From Micromonospora tulbaghiae (GTDB lineage Bacteria; Actinomycetota; Actinomycetes; Mycobacteriales; Micromonosporaceae), in contig NZ_FMCQ01000008.1 of assembly GCF_900091605.1 (NCBI RefSeq), forward strand, positions 300,373 through 364,372: 64,000 nt of DNA, in the 5' to 3' direction. Position 1 is the first letter of the stretch. Each line of letters opens with the position of its first letter. The notes beneath the pieces are model-generated. The model had not been told where the DNA came from. It made no database searches and worked only from the letters and a program-made list of their open reading frames with translations. Below, in pieces: positions 39,849 to 48,969 of this stretch. Both the position numbers and the translations under genes were made by a program.

Positions 39849-40919
39849 ATGAGTGCCCGGGATCCCATCGCCGACCTGCGCCGGATCGCGTTCCTGCTGG
39901 AACGGGCGAACGAGGCCACCTACCGGGTCCGGGCGTTCCGTTCGGCGGCGAAGACGCTCGGCGCGCTGCCCGCCGCCGAGGTGGCCGAGCGGGCCCGTAC
40001 CGGCAAGCTGACCGAGCTTTCCGGCGTCGGTGACGTGACCGCCCGTTGCGTGGCCGAGTCGCTGGCCGGCGAGGAACCCGTCTACCTGCGCCGGCTCCTC
40101 GCCACCGAGGGCACCGACCTGGACGAGGCGGCGGCGAAGCTGCGGGACGCGCTGCGCGGCGACTGCCACACCCACTCGGACTGGTCAGACGGCGGCTCGC
40201 CGATCGAGGAGATGGCGCTGGCGGCGGTCGAGCTGGGTCACGAGTACCTGGTGCTCACCGACCACTCGCCGCGGCTCACCGTGGCCCGGGGTCTGACCGC
40301 GGAGCGGCTGCGCAAGCAGCTCGACCACGTCGCCGCCGTCAACGAGGCGCTGCCGAAGGGCTTCCGCCTCCTCACCGGCATCGAGGTCGACATCCTCGCC
40401 GACGGCTCGCTCGACCAGGACGAGGACCTGCTGGCCCGCCTCGACGTGGTGGTCGGCTCGGTGCACAGCGGCCTCAACGACGACCGGGCGAAGATGACCC
40501 GCCGGATGCTGACCGCGATCGCCAACCCGCACCTGGACATCCTCGGTCACTGCACCGGCCGGATGGTCTCCTCCCGGCCCGCCGGGGTGACCGGGCCCGG
40601 CGACCGGGGGCACCGGGCGCGTACCCGCAAGGAGAGCGAGTTCGACGCGGACGCCGTCTTCGCCGCCTGCGCCGAGCACGACGTGGCCGTCGAGATCAAC
40701 TCCCGGCCGGAGCGGCAGGACCCGCCGAAGCGGCTGATCCGCCTCGCGCTGGAGGCCGGGTGCAGGTTCGCGATCGACACCGACGCGCACGCGCCGGGCC
40801 AGCTCGACTGGCAGCGCTTCGGCTGCGAGCGGGCCGCGCTGTGCGGCGTACCGGCGAAGCGGGTGGTGAACACCTGGACGGCCGACCGCCTGGTGAAGTG
40901 GACGGCCGGCCGCAGCTGA
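39849..40919 (+). CDS. PHP-domain phosphoesterase, PolX-like C-terminal module
   Basis: This 356-residue protein has an N-terminal helix-hairpin-helix region (RRIAFLLERANEATYRVRAF, LTELSGVGDVTARCVAESLA) and a PHP domain (DCHTHSDWSDGGSPIEEMAL, VLTDHSPRL, GIEVDILADGSLD, VGSVHSGL, DILGHCTGR, AIDTDAHAPG). The His/Asp set would bind three metals. This is the part of a PolX-type DNA polymerase without the polymerase domain. It may act on DNA ends or a phosphate ester. ATG 39849 begins the canonical N-terminus. Confidence 0.9.
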   Translation: MSARDPIADLRRIAFLLERANEATYRVRAFRSAAKTLGALPAAEVAERARTGKLTELSGVGDVTARCVAESLAGEEPVYLRRLLATEGTDLDEAAAKLRDALRGDCHTHSDWSDGGSPIEEMALAAVELGHEYLVLTDHSPRLTVARGLTAERLRKQLDHVAAVNEALPKGFRLLTGIEVDILADGSLDQDEDLLARLDVVVGSVHSGLNDDRAKMTRRMLTAIANPHLDILGHCTGRMVSSRPAGVTGPGDRGHRARTRKESEFDADAVFAACAEHDVAVEINSRPERQDPPKRLIRLALEAGCRFAIDTDAHAPGQLDWQRFGCERAALCGVPAKRVVNTWTADRLVKWTAGRS

Positions 40920-40922
40920 GCG

Positions 40923-41897
40923 TCAGCCCTGGGCGGCCGGCTCGGCGGCGCGTACGGCGGGCGTCACCGCCTCCGGGCGTGGACGGCGCCGCCCGAACAG
41001 ACCCTGGGCGACCGCCACGCCGACGAGCACCACGAACGCGCCCACCGGCTGGTGCCAGTTCATCCGCTCACCGAGCACCACCGCGCCGACGAGCACCGCG
41101 AACACCGGGATCAGGTACGTCACTGTGGACGCCGTGCTCGCCCCGGCCAGCCGGATGTTGCGCATGTTGATCACGAAGGCGAGCCCGGTGCCGAGCGCGC
41201 CGAGCGCCAGCACGCTCACCGCCACGCGCGGGGAGAGGCCGATCGGCGACGGCGGCGTACCGACGAACGGCGCGACCAGCGCGAGCTGCGCGGTCGCCAC
41301 CAGCAGCTGGGCCGCCGACAGCGACAGGCCGGAGTACGCGCTGCCCGCGACGAACTTCTTCTGGTACGGAATCGCCAGCCCGTAGCAGGCCGCCGCGCCG
41401 AAGCACATGAGCTGGCCGACGAAGTGGGCGCCGCCCACGCCCTCCCAGACGCCGAGCACCACGAGCACGCCGACGAAGCCCAGCCCCAGCCCGATCGCAC
41501 GCCGGGCGGTCAGCCGCTCGGTCCGGAACACCAGCACCGCCAGCGGCAGCACGATCAGCGGCGTGGTGGCGTTCCAGATGCCGGCGAGCATCGACTCGAC
41601 CCGCTGCTCGCCGTAGCCGAACAGCGTGAACGGCACCGCGACGCCGAACGCGGCCACCACGAGCATGTGCGCCCACACCCGGGGGTCGCGGGGCAGCCGG
41701 TCGCGCAGCACGGCCAGCACCACGAGCAGCGTCAGGGCGCCGGTGGCCACCCGGTAGAGGGTGAGGTGCACGGGGTGCAGCTCGGTCACGCCGATCTTGA
41801 TGAACAGGAAGCTGGAACCCCAGATGGCGGCGAGCGCGACGAACCCGGGCAGCCAGCTCCGTACCGGCGCGCGGTCAGGAGTGATCTCGACCTTCAC
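40923..41897 (-). CDS. EamA/DMT-family membrane transporter
   Basis: This 324-residue protein has ten predicted helices in two EamA repeats. The first begins PGFVALAAIWGSSFLFIKIG and the second contains SAAQLLVATAQLALVAPFVG. The GTG at 41897 is chosen; the longer frame adds a non-membrane stretch with no good site. EamA proteins export metabolites such as amino acids or sugars; the substrate is not predictable. It overlaps nothing and converges with the PHP gene 3 bp away. Confidence 0.88.
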   Translation of the reverse strand: MKVEITPDRAPVRSWLPGFVALAAIWGSSFLFIKIGVTELHPVHLTLYRVATGALTLLVVLAVLRDRLPRDPRVWAHMLVVAAFGVAVPFTLFGYGEQRVESMLAGIWNATTPLIVLPLAVLVFRTERLTARRAIGLGLGFVGVLVVLGVWEGVGGAHFVGQLMCFGAAACYGLAIPYQKKFVAGSAYSGLSLSAAQLLVATAQLALVAPFVGTPPSPIGLSPRVAVSVLALGALGTGLAFVINMRNIRLAGASTASTVTYLIPVFAVLVGAVVLGERMNWHQPVGAFVVLVGVAVAQGLFGRRRPRPEAVTPAVRAAEPAAQG

Positions 41898-41970
41898 CCC
41901 TGACACTCTGCCGCAGAGGTACGACGAAGTCGCGCGGTATTCCGGATGCGGGGTCACGTAGGGTCGCCTG

Positions 41971-43641
41971 GTGGGACGAATCGATGACCTCGCCAACCGG
42001 TACGTGGCCGAGTGGGCTCCGCTGAGCCCGACCGGCGCCACCTACGTCGGCATCGCCGGCTACGACGACCAGCTCGACGACCTGTCGCCCGAGGGTTACG
42101 CGGCCCGCGCCGAGCTGGCCCGCCGCACGCTCGGCGAACTCGACGTGACCGAGCCGGACACCGAGGCGGAGCGGACCGCCCAGGAGGCCATGCAGGAGCG
42201 CCTCGGCCTGGAGCTGGCCCGCCACGACGCGGGCGAGACCGGCAGCGAGGTCAACGTGATCGCGAGCGGGCTGCACGAGATCCGGATGGTCTTCGACCTG
42301 ATGCCGACCGACGGCGAACAGGCCCGGGCGAACGTGGCCGCCCGGCTCAACCGCTTCGCGTCCGCGCTGGACGGCTACAAGCGCACGCTGCGCGAGGCCG
42401 CCGCCGCGGGACGGGTCAGCTCGCGGGTGCAGCTCGTCGAGGTCGCCAAGCAGTGCGACGTCTGGGTCGACCCGGAGGGCGACAACTTCTTCCACGGGCT
42501 GGTCGAGCGGATCGACGCCGACGGCGCGCTCGGCGCGGAGCTGCGCAAGGGCGCCGCCGCCGCGACCGCCGCCACCGCCGAGTTCGGGCAGTTCCTGCGC
42601 ACGGAGCTGGCGCCGGTGGGGCGGGAGAAGCAGGCCGCCGGGCGGGAGCGCTACGAACTGGCCTCGCAGTACTTCCTCGGCGCGAAGGTCGACCTGGACG
42701 AGACGTACGCCTGGGGTTTCGCCGAGCTGGCCCGGCTGGAGGCCGAGATGCGGGCGGTGGCCGCGCGGATCGCCGGGCGTGGCGCCTCGGTCGACGACGC
42801 GGTACGCGTGCTCGACGCGGACCCGGCGCGGACGGTACGCGGCAAGGAGGCGTTCCGGGACTGGATGCAGGCGCTCGCCGACAAGGCGGTCAGCGAGCTG
42901 AACGGCACCCACTTCGACATCCCCGAGCAGGTGCGCCGGATCGAGTGCTGCCTCGCGCCGACGAGCGACGGCGCCATCTACTACACCGGTCCGAGCGAGG
43001 ACTTCTCCCGCCCGGGACGGATGTGGTGGGCGGTGCCGCAGGGCATCACCGACTTCTCCACCTGGCGCGAGGTGACCACCGTCTACCACGAGGGCGTGCC
43101 GGGTCACCACCTCCAGGTCGCCCAGACCGCCGTCCGGGCCGACCTGCTCAACCGCTGGCAGCGGCTGCTGTGCTGGGTCTCCGGGCACGGCGAGGGCTGG
43201 GCGCTCTACTCGGAGCGGCTGATGGACGAGCTGGGCTACCTCGACGACCCGGGTGACCGGCTCGGCATGCTCGACGGGCAGGCGCTGCGCGCGGCCCGGG
43301 TCATCGTGGACATCGGCATGCACCTGGAGCTGGAGATCCCGAAGGACAACCCGTTCGGCTTCCACCCGGGCGAGCGGTGGACGCCGGAGCTGGGCTGGGA
43401 GTTCATGCGGGCGCACTGCCGGGTGCCGGACGAGAACCTGCGCTTCGAGTTGAACCGCTACCTGGGCTGGCCCGGGCAGGCGCCGTCGTACAAGGTGGGC
43501 GAGCGGATCTGGTTGCAGGCCCGGGAGGACGCGAAGGCCCGCAAGGGCGCCGACTTCGACCTCAAGGAGTTCCACCGCCAGGCGCTCGACCTGGGTTCGC
43601 TGGGGCTCGACCCGCTGCGCAAGGCGCTGGCCCGGATCTGA
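41971..43641 (+). CDS. DUF885 family protein, predicted metal-dependent carboxypeptidase
   Basis: This 556-residue protein starts at GTG 41971. The zinc motif is VYHEGVPGHHLQ (HExxxxH-like, about residue 373), with GHGEGWALYSERLMDELGYL following. These are the hallmark segments of DUF885, related to M32-type peptidases. FELNRYLGWPGQAPSYKVGE near the C-terminus is also conserved. It is likely cytoplasmic, as no signal is seen. Substrate unknown. Confidence 0.92.
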   Translation: MGRIDDLANRYVAEWAPLSPTGATYVGIAGYDDQLDDLSPEGYAARAELARRTLGELDVTEPDTEAERTAQEAMQERLGLELARHDAGETGSEVNVIASGLHEIRMVFDLMPTDGEQARANVAARLNRFASALDGYKRTLREAAAAGRVSSRVQLVEVAKQCDVWVDPEGDNFFHGLVERIDADGALGAELRKGAAAATAATAEFGQFLRTELAPVGREKQAAGRERYELASQYFLGAKVDLDETYAWGFAELARLEAEMRAVAARIAGRGASVDDAVRVLDADPARTVRGKEAFRDWMQALADKAVSELNGTHFDIPEQVRRIECCLAPTSDGAIYYTGPSEDFSRPGRMWWAVPQGITDFSTWREVTTVYHEGVPGHHLQVAQTAVRADLLNRWQRLLCWVSGHGEGWALYSERLMDELGYLDDPGDRLGMLDGQALRAARVIVDIGMHLELEIPKDNPFGFHPGERWTPELGWEFMRAHCRVPDENLRFELNRYLGWPGQAPSYKVGERIWLQAREDAKARKGADFDLKEFHRQALDLGSLGLDPLRKALARI

Positions 43642-43686
43642 GCCGTGGTCCGGGTGCCGGCGGTGCGTCCGCCGGCACCCGTCGCC

Positions 43687-45243
43687 CTACGCGCCGAGGG
43701 TCAACCGCAGCGGCTCGCCGGTCAACGTGTCGCTGGTGACGTACGCCAGGTCGATGACCGGGTCGGTGAACGTCACCTTGAAGGGCAGCGTGACCGGCAG
43801 CCCGTCCGGGAACGGCAGGTCCGGGGTCAGCGTCAGCTTGATGCCGGCGAGCTTGCCGACGAACCGGGTGCAGTAGAACGCGACGTCGTCGCGGACGACG
43901 AGCTGAGGGGTCACGTACCGCTGGGTGCGACCGCGTGGACCGTCGGCGACCAGCAGGAAGTCGTCGGTCACCGCCTCCTTCATGCTGAACTTCAGCACCT
44001 TGAGCGCGCCCTGCTCGGTCTGCAGGTCGGTGATCCCCTCGAACCGCAGCCCGGTCATGGCCACCTTGGAGCCGGTGAGCTTCGACGGCTGCTGGCCCAC
44101 CTTCGGCAGGCTCGGGTCGGCGGCGATACGCGGCAGCGGCTTGCCCGGTTCCACCTTGCCGGGCTTCGCCGGTTCCTCCTTGCCCGGCTTGCCCGGCGCC
44201 GGGCAGTCGGTCGAGCCGGGACGGGTCGTCGGCTTGCTCGTCGGGGCCGCCGACCCGCTCGCGGTCGGTGTGGGCGAGGGCGTCGCGCTCTTGCCGCTGC
44301 CGCCCTTGAACAGGTCGCCGATCCCGTCGAAGAAGTCGGTGATGATGTTGCCTTCCCGTGTCGGGCTCGCGCTCGGCGTCGGGGTGGGCGTGGCGGAGGG
44401 TGCGCTCGCGCCGGAGGACGGCGTGGCGGGTTTCGACGGGCAGGCGCTCGCGGCGGGCTTGCTCGGGGCGGCCTGCACCGCCCGCGGCTGTACGGCGAGG
44501 CCGGCGGTGGCGAGGCCGAGCACCACGAGGACGATGCCGAAGGTGCGCGGGTCCGCCGAACGGCCCGCCCACTCCGGCGGGCCGCCGTCGGATCCGGCCG
44601 CCTGCCCGTTCACCGACTGCCGAGGGACCGGCCGCTCCCCGCCCGGCCGCTCGGCAGTCGGCTGCTCGACGGCCGGACGGACGCCGACCGGCACCTCGAC
44701 GGTCGGCCGCTCGTCCGCGGGCTGCGCGTCCACGGCCGTCTCGGGCTCGTCGTCCACCGTGGTGCCGGGCTCGTCTGTGCCGGGCTCGTCGGTGCCGGGC
44801 TCGTCGGTGCCGGGCTCGGCCTCGGCCGCTTCGGCGCCGGCGGGACCGGCCGGCGGGGTCGGCACCCAGGCGAACGCGAGCGCGCTGCCCAGAATGCCGA
44901 GCAGCAGGCCGACGAAGAAGCCGCCGAGGTTGAGCCCGATCAGGGAGTAGACGGCGGTGATCGCCGCGACGATCGAGTAGAACAGCCGCTGCGCCGGACT
45001 GAGCCAGAGCAGCACCCCGCAGGTCACGAGAATGCCTGGGATCAGCAGGGAGAGCAGGCCGGTGGCGCCGCTGCTGAAGCTCAGGCCGTTGAGGGTCAAC
45101 CGGGTGGAGGCGAGCATCTCCACCCCGGCCAGGATGATGAACAGGCCGCCCCAGAACGGCCGGCTCCGCTGCCAGCGGCGGAAGGTCCGCCAAGCCCGGG
45201 CCGCGGTGCCGAGCCGGGCGTGGGACGGTTCGACGGTTGTCAC
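43687..45243 (-). CDS. DUF6114 membrane protein with long repetitive linker
   Basis: This 518-residue protein starts at GTG 45243, with AGGAGGA just upstream. The N-terminal DUF6114 domain holds four helices (RPFWGGLFIILAGVEMLAST, ATGLLSLLIPGILVTCGVLL, LFYSIVAAITAVYSLIGLNL, FVGLLLGILGSALAFAWV). A Pro/Glu/Thr-rich region with EPGTDEPGTDEPGTDEPGT repeats follows, then another helix and Ser/Thr/Pro-rich linkers. The C-terminal beta-rich domain (LRFEGITDLQTEQGALKVLK) resembles the DUF6230 ectodomain. It follows the DUF6230 gene by 77 bp; the two are a recurrent pair in Streptomyces and Micromonospora, with unknown envelope function. Confidence 0.88.
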   Translation of the reverse strand: MTTVEPSHARLGTAARAWRTFRRWQRSRPFWGGLFIILAGVEMLASTRLTLNGLSFSSGATGLLSLLIPGILVTCGVLLWLSPAQRLFYSIVAAITAVYSLIGLNLGGFFVGLLLGILGSALAFAWVPTPPAGPAGAEAAEAEPGTDEPGTDEPGTDEPGTTVDDEPETAVDAQPADERPTVEVPVGVRPAVEQPTAERPGGERPVPRQSVNGQAAGSDGGPPEWAGRSADPRTFGIVLVVLGLATAGLAVQPRAVQAAPSKPAASACPSKPATPSSGASAPSATPTPTPSASPTREGNIITDFFDGIGDLFKGGSGKSATPSPTPTASGSAAPTSKPTTRPGSTDCPAPGKPGKEEPAKPGKVEPGKPLPRIAADPSLPKVGQQPSKLTGSKVAMTGLRFEGITDLQTEQGALKVLKFSMKEAVTDDFLLVADGPRGRTQRYVTPQLVVRDDVAFYCTRFVGKLAGIKLTLTPDLPFPDGLPVTLPFKVTFTDPVIDLAYVTSDTLTGEPLRLTLGA

Positions 45244-45320
45244 GTACTCCTCCTGGCGGAGCGGGGACGGGGACGGTGGGGCGGGCCCGCGGTGGTCGGC
45301 CACCGCGGGCCGTGCTCAGC

Positions 45321-45944
45321 TCAGAAGCACTCCTTGCCCTTGGCGTCGTCGCCCACGTTGACCTTGAGCCGGAGCCCGACCAGGTTGAACGTCGAGGAAG
45401 TGGTGTAGCGGGACACCTGCTTCAGTTCGCGGATGGTCACCCGGTCGGAGTTCTGGCCGAACGAGCCCCGCTGCGCCGTCGGGTTGAGGTCGCTGGCGTC
45501 GCGGCCGATCTGGATGTTGGTGAAGGTGGCGTTGCCCTCGAGCGAGTCCATCGCGATCACGAGGTCCTTGGCCCGGGCGGGGTCCTTGCCCTCACCGGCG
45601 TTGATGGTGAGCACCACCGGCAGGCCGGGCAGGTCGGCGCGGACGGACTGGCAGAGCTTGTACAGGTCGGCGCTGCTGATCTCGGCCATCGCGACCGGGC
45701 GCGTCGCGCCGGCCTTGCCGTCCTCGCCCTTCTCGCGGACGATGCCGCCGTACTGCTTGAAGCCCTCGCCCTCCAGGCGCTCGGCGCCGATCTTGAACGT
45801 CTGCCCGGACACGGTGATGTCGGAGGCGATGGCGCCGGTCGACATGCCGAACAGGATGGCACCGGCGGCGGCCGTGGTGGGCACGATCATGGCGGCGAAC
45901 CGCCGCCACCGGGTGCGACCCTGGTTGTCGAGCCGATTCTGCAC
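45321..45944 (-). CDS. DUF6230 cell-surface protein
   Basis: This 207-residue protein starts at GTG 45944, with AGGAGGAA about 5 bp upstream. An N-terminal basic stretch and membrane segment (FAAMIVPTTAAAGAILFGMS) export it. The ectodomain is ITVSGQTFKIGAERLEGEGF, then VVLTINAGEGKDPARAKDLV, and ends KGKECF with a second cysteine at LCQS. This matches DUF6230 (partner of DUF6114). Function is unknown; a stress-linked surface role has been suggested from co-regulation in Streptomyces. Confidence 0.88.
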   Translation of the reverse strand: MQNRLDNQGRTRWRRFAAMIVPTTAAAGAILFGMSTGAIASDITVSGQTFKIGAERLEGEGFKQYGGIVREKGEDGKAGATRPVAMAEISSADLYKLCQSVRADLPGLPVVLTINAGEGKDPARAKDLVIAMDSLEGNATFTNIQIGRDASDLNPTAQRGSFGQNSDRVTIRELKQVSRYTTSSTFNLVGLRLKVNVGDDAKGKECF

Positions 45945-46013
45945 GGGTTCCTCCTCGAACGAATGTGCGCGGCGGCCGGTTCGAACCGGCGGCCCGCGCC
46001 GGGCCCGTCCTCT

Positions 46014-46240
46014 GTTACCGACGGGTAACGATCGAGCCTGATCGTGCACCCGATGCGGTGTAGCTCACAACCCCCCGATTACCCGGCGGTAACACCGAGA
46101 TGGGACGCGGAGATGACGGGGCGTCACGAAATCCCAGGCCAGGCGGGGCGACGAGGGCGAAATGTCGCGCCAAACCGGGCATAGATGATGGTGAACGCGA
46201 CGGAAAGTCACTGGATATCTCGCCGTTACAATCGAGTAAC
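46014..46240. promoter_or_regulatory. Repeated GTTACC...GGTAAC palindromes upstream of DUF6230 gene
   Basis: GTTACC-GACG-GGTAAC (46014-46029) and ATTACC-CGGC-GGTAAC (46078-46093) are two copies of one palindrome with a 4-bp spacer. A third, looser pair GTTAC...GTAAC is at 46224-46240. They lie 70-300 bp before the DUF6230 start in an intergenic stretch with no gene. They look like operators for an unidentified regulator. Confidence 0.5.
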
Positions 46241-46276
46241 GAATGTAAAGTACGGTCGCCCGCATGGGAGATCTTC

Positions 46277-46319
46277 ACGACGGAGGGGTGGACCGCACTG
46301 CGGTCCACCCCTCCGTCGT
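46277..46319. terminator. Strong terminator after the DUF3068 gene
   Basis: A perfect 21-bp inverted repeat (46277-46297 and 46299-46319) lies 17 bp past the DUF3068 stop on the minus strand. The sequence is GC-rich with no T-run, and it is one of the longest hairpins in the window. It isolates DUF3068 from the DUF6230/6114 unit. Confidence 0.8.
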
Positions 46320-46335
46320 GCTTCCGGCGTACCGG

Positions 46336-47493
46336 TCAGCGGCGCTCCACCTCACCGGCGCCCGAGCGCTGGCCCGGCACCGACGGATCGTCGGACCGCC
46401 AGTTCGTCGACGCCGGCGGGATCTCGTCGTCGAGCGGGCCACCCACGGGCTCCTGGTCGACGCGGGTGGGCGTCGGGTCGGAGGCCGGCGCGTCCGCGCG
46501 GTGTCGGGCGTTGCCGTCGCCCTTGGGCCGGGTCACCAGCCACACGCCCGCGATCAGGGCGATCAGGCCGAGCACAGCGGCGATGATCGGGCCCCAGACA
46601 CTGATCATGCCGATCTTGAAACGGTTGTCCTTCACCGTCTCGACGCTGCGGCTGATCGTGTCGTCGTTGTAGTTGAAGTCCGCGTCCAGCAGCACGGTCG
46701 GGGCGCCGGTGTCCGGACGCAGCTCCTTGTACTGCTGCTCGCGCACCTTGACGTAGGCGCCGGTCACCGGGTCGACCCAGAGCGTACGGGTGTTGCTGTA
46801 GACGACCTGGCCGGTGGTCGCGGTCGGCGCGAACTTGCCCAGCAGCGTCTTGACGCTGTCCGCCGGGGTGTTCAGCGGCTCGTTCTCGATCCGCTGCTCG
46901 AAGCGGTACGTCTCGACGCCCTTGATCTTCTCGGTGCCGGTGAACCGCGCCGGGAACGTCTTCTTCAGGTCGCGGTCGAACACCTGGTAGTCACGCTTGC
47001 CGGTGCCGAACGGGAACTTGTAGATCTGGCCGGAGTAGCGCACGTTGCCGACCGGGGTCTGCTCCGCGCCGGACTCGTTGAGCCACTGCTCGTCCCACGG
47101 CGCCGCCGCGCCGGAGATCCGGTACAGCGCCAGCTCGGTGCTGTACTGGCTGATCACATCCTGGTTGTCGCTGCGCTTGACCGTCTGGAAGACGTTCCAG
47201 ATGACCGCGTCGCCCTTCAGCTCCTTGGGCACGCGGTCCTTGGTGTCCTCCGGCTGCGGGATGACCTCGATGCTGGACACGAGGTCGGCCTGCGGCACCT
47301 CGATGCTCACCGCGCCGGCTTCGGACTTGATCTGTAGGAACTTCGCGCCCTTCGCCTCCGCGACGGACGTCGTTGGTTCCAGGTCATAGGGCAGCTTGGT
47401 CACGGCAGGGGCCACGTAGAACGGCAGCCCGGCCGCGAAGACCAGCAACAAGACACCTAGCCCGAAGAGCGCGGCGCCCACGCGAAGCTTCAC
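46336..47493 (-). CDS. DUF3068 membrane-anchored protein
   Basis: This 385-residue protein has one N-terminal helix (GAALFGLGVLLLVFAAGLPF), a beta-rich extracytoplasmic domain (YDLEPTTSVAEAKGAKFLQI, VYSNTRTLWVDPVTGAYVKV), a second helix near the C-terminus (ISVWGPIIAAVLGLIALIAG) and a polar cytoplasmic tail. This is the DUF3068/PorA-like layout of actinobacterial cell-envelope proteins. The start is GTG 47493. Function is unknown; it sits beside envelope glycan genes. Confidence 0.9.
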   Translation of the reverse strand: MKLRVGAALFGLGVLLLVFAAGLPFYVAPAVTKLPYDLEPTTSVAEAKGAKFLQIKSEAGAVSIEVPQADLVSSIEVIPQPEDTKDRVPKELKGDAVIWNVFQTVKRSDNQDVISQYSTELALYRISGAAAPWDEQWLNESGAEQTPVGNVRYSGQIYKFPFGTGKRDYQVFDRDLKKTFPARFTGTEKIKGVETYRFEQRIENEPLNTPADSVKTLLGKFAPTATTGQVVYSNTRTLWVDPVTGAYVKVREQQYKELRPDTGAPTVLLDADFNYNDDTISRSVETVKDNRFKIGMISVWGPIIAAVLGLIALIAGVWLVTRPKGDGNARHRADAPASDPTPTRVDQEPVGGPLDDEIPPASTNWRSDDPSVPGQRSGAGEVERR

Positions 47494-47606
47494 TCATCCT
47501 CCTGTAACCTGCCGCCCTACGGTCTGTCGTCCGGGGCACCCGATCCTTAGCATTGGCGGGAGGTTACTCCCCAGTCACCTTCAAAAGCGACCCCCTGGAT
47601 GTCCAG

Positions 47607-48836
47607 ATGTCCACAGCCACCACGCCAACAACCCCGGAGCCATCGGTAACGGGCCGTCTTCCCGCCCTCGACGCGCTGCGAGCGATCGGCGCGGTGGCGG
47701 TCGTCGGTCACCACGTCGGCTTCCAGACCGCCGTCACCATGAACACCACGTGGGGCGGCTGGTTGGCGCGTCTGGACGTGGGCGTGGCGATCTTCTTCGT
47801 GCTGTCCGGCTTCCTGCTGTTCCGCCCGTGGGCGCTCAGCGTCGCGACCGGACGGCCGCGGCCCCGCACCAAGCGGTACTTCTGGCGCCGCGCGCTGCGG
47901 ATCCTGCCCGCGTACTGGCTGGCGGTGGTGGTCTGTTTCGTCGTCCTGCCCGGCAACCACCCGGTGTCGGCGGGTGACTGGCTGCGCCACCTCACGCTCA
48001 CCCAGATCTACGAAGCCGGCCAGCTCGGGCACGGGCTCAGCCAGACCTGGAGCCTCGCCACCGAGGTCGTCTTCTACCTGCTCCTGCCGCTGATCGCCGT
48101 GCTCGCCGTGGGCCGGACGTGGCGTCCCGTCCGCACCGTGCTGCTCGCCTCCTCCGGGGCGTTGCTGACCCTCGCATGGGTCGCCATGATGGGCGCCGGC
48201 TGGCTCGACGGCGCGCTGCACACGATGTGGTTCCCCTCGTACGGCGCCTGGTTCGGCGGCGGCATGGCGCTCGCCGCGGCACACGTGGCCCTGCGTACCG
48301 GCACCGCGCCGGCCGCCTTCCGCGTGCTCGACGACCTCGCCTCGGCGCCGCTCGCCTGCTGGGCGGCCGCGGTCGCGGTGATGGCGATCGCGACGACGCC
48401 GATCGCCGGTCCGCGCGACCTGACCAGCCCGACCGCCACCGAGTTCGGCACCAAACTGGCGCTCTACCTCCTGATCGCCGTCCTGATCACGATCCCGGTG
48501 GCGTTCGGCGGGCCGACCCGGGCGAAGGAGGCCTTCAGCAGCGGGTGGGCGCGGTGGATGGGCCACGTGTCGTACGGCCTGTTCCTGTGGCACCCGCTGG
48601 TCATCGAGCTGATCTACCTGCTCGACGACCGGCCGCTGTTCACCGGCGGATTCGTCAACACCTTCGCCCTGACCATGGTCTTCGGCCTGGCGTACGCCGC
48701 GGTCAGCTACTACGGCGTCGAGCGCCCCCTCCAGACGCTCGGCACGCAGAGCCGCCGCCGGCCGACCGGGCGTGGGCCGGCATCCGGGACATCAGCCGTC
48801 CCGGCCACCACACCGGACGTCGCGGCGCCCGCCTAG
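47607..48836 (+). CDS. Membrane acyltransferase, OafA-type (acyltransferase 3)
   Basis: This 409-residue integral membrane protein begins LPALDALRAIGAVAVVGHHV with the catalytic-type histidine pair, followed by FFVLSGFLLFRPWAL and RRALRILPAYWLAVVVCFVV. The SYGLFLWHPLVI motif is near the C-terminus. These enzymes O-acylate envelope sugars. The ATG at 47607 gives the canonical start; upstream frames lack support, though no clear ribosome-binding site is present. It starts the plus-strand half of the envelope cluster. Confidence 0.9.
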   Translation: MSTATTPTTPEPSVTGRLPALDALRAIGAVAVVGHHVGFQTAVTMNTTWGGWLARLDVGVAIFFVLSGFLLFRPWALSVATGRPRPRTKRYFWRRALRILPAYWLAVVVCFVVLPGNHPVSAGDWLRHLTLTQIYEAGQLGHGLSQTWSLATEVVFYLLLPLIAVLAVGRTWRPVRTVLLASSGALLTLAWVAMMGAGWLDGALHTMWFPSYGAWFGGGMALAAAHVALRTGTAPAAFRVLDDLASAPLACWAAAVAVMAIATTPIAGPRDLTSPTATEFGTKLALYLLIAVLITIPVAFGGPTRAKEAFSSGWARWMGHVSYGLFLWHPLVIELIYLLDDRPLFTGGFVNTFALTMVFGLAYAAVSYYGVERPLQTLGTQSRRRPTGRGPASGTSAVPATTPDVAAPA

Positions 48837-48969
48837 CTGTCACGCACCGCTCACCTTCCGTGACCCGGCACCGGCCGGACGGCCGACGCCGCCGGTCGGG
48901 GCATTGCCGGGCGCAGGCCCAGCCCTTAATGTGACGCGCACCGCTAAATTACTTGAGAGTAGGGTTCGC

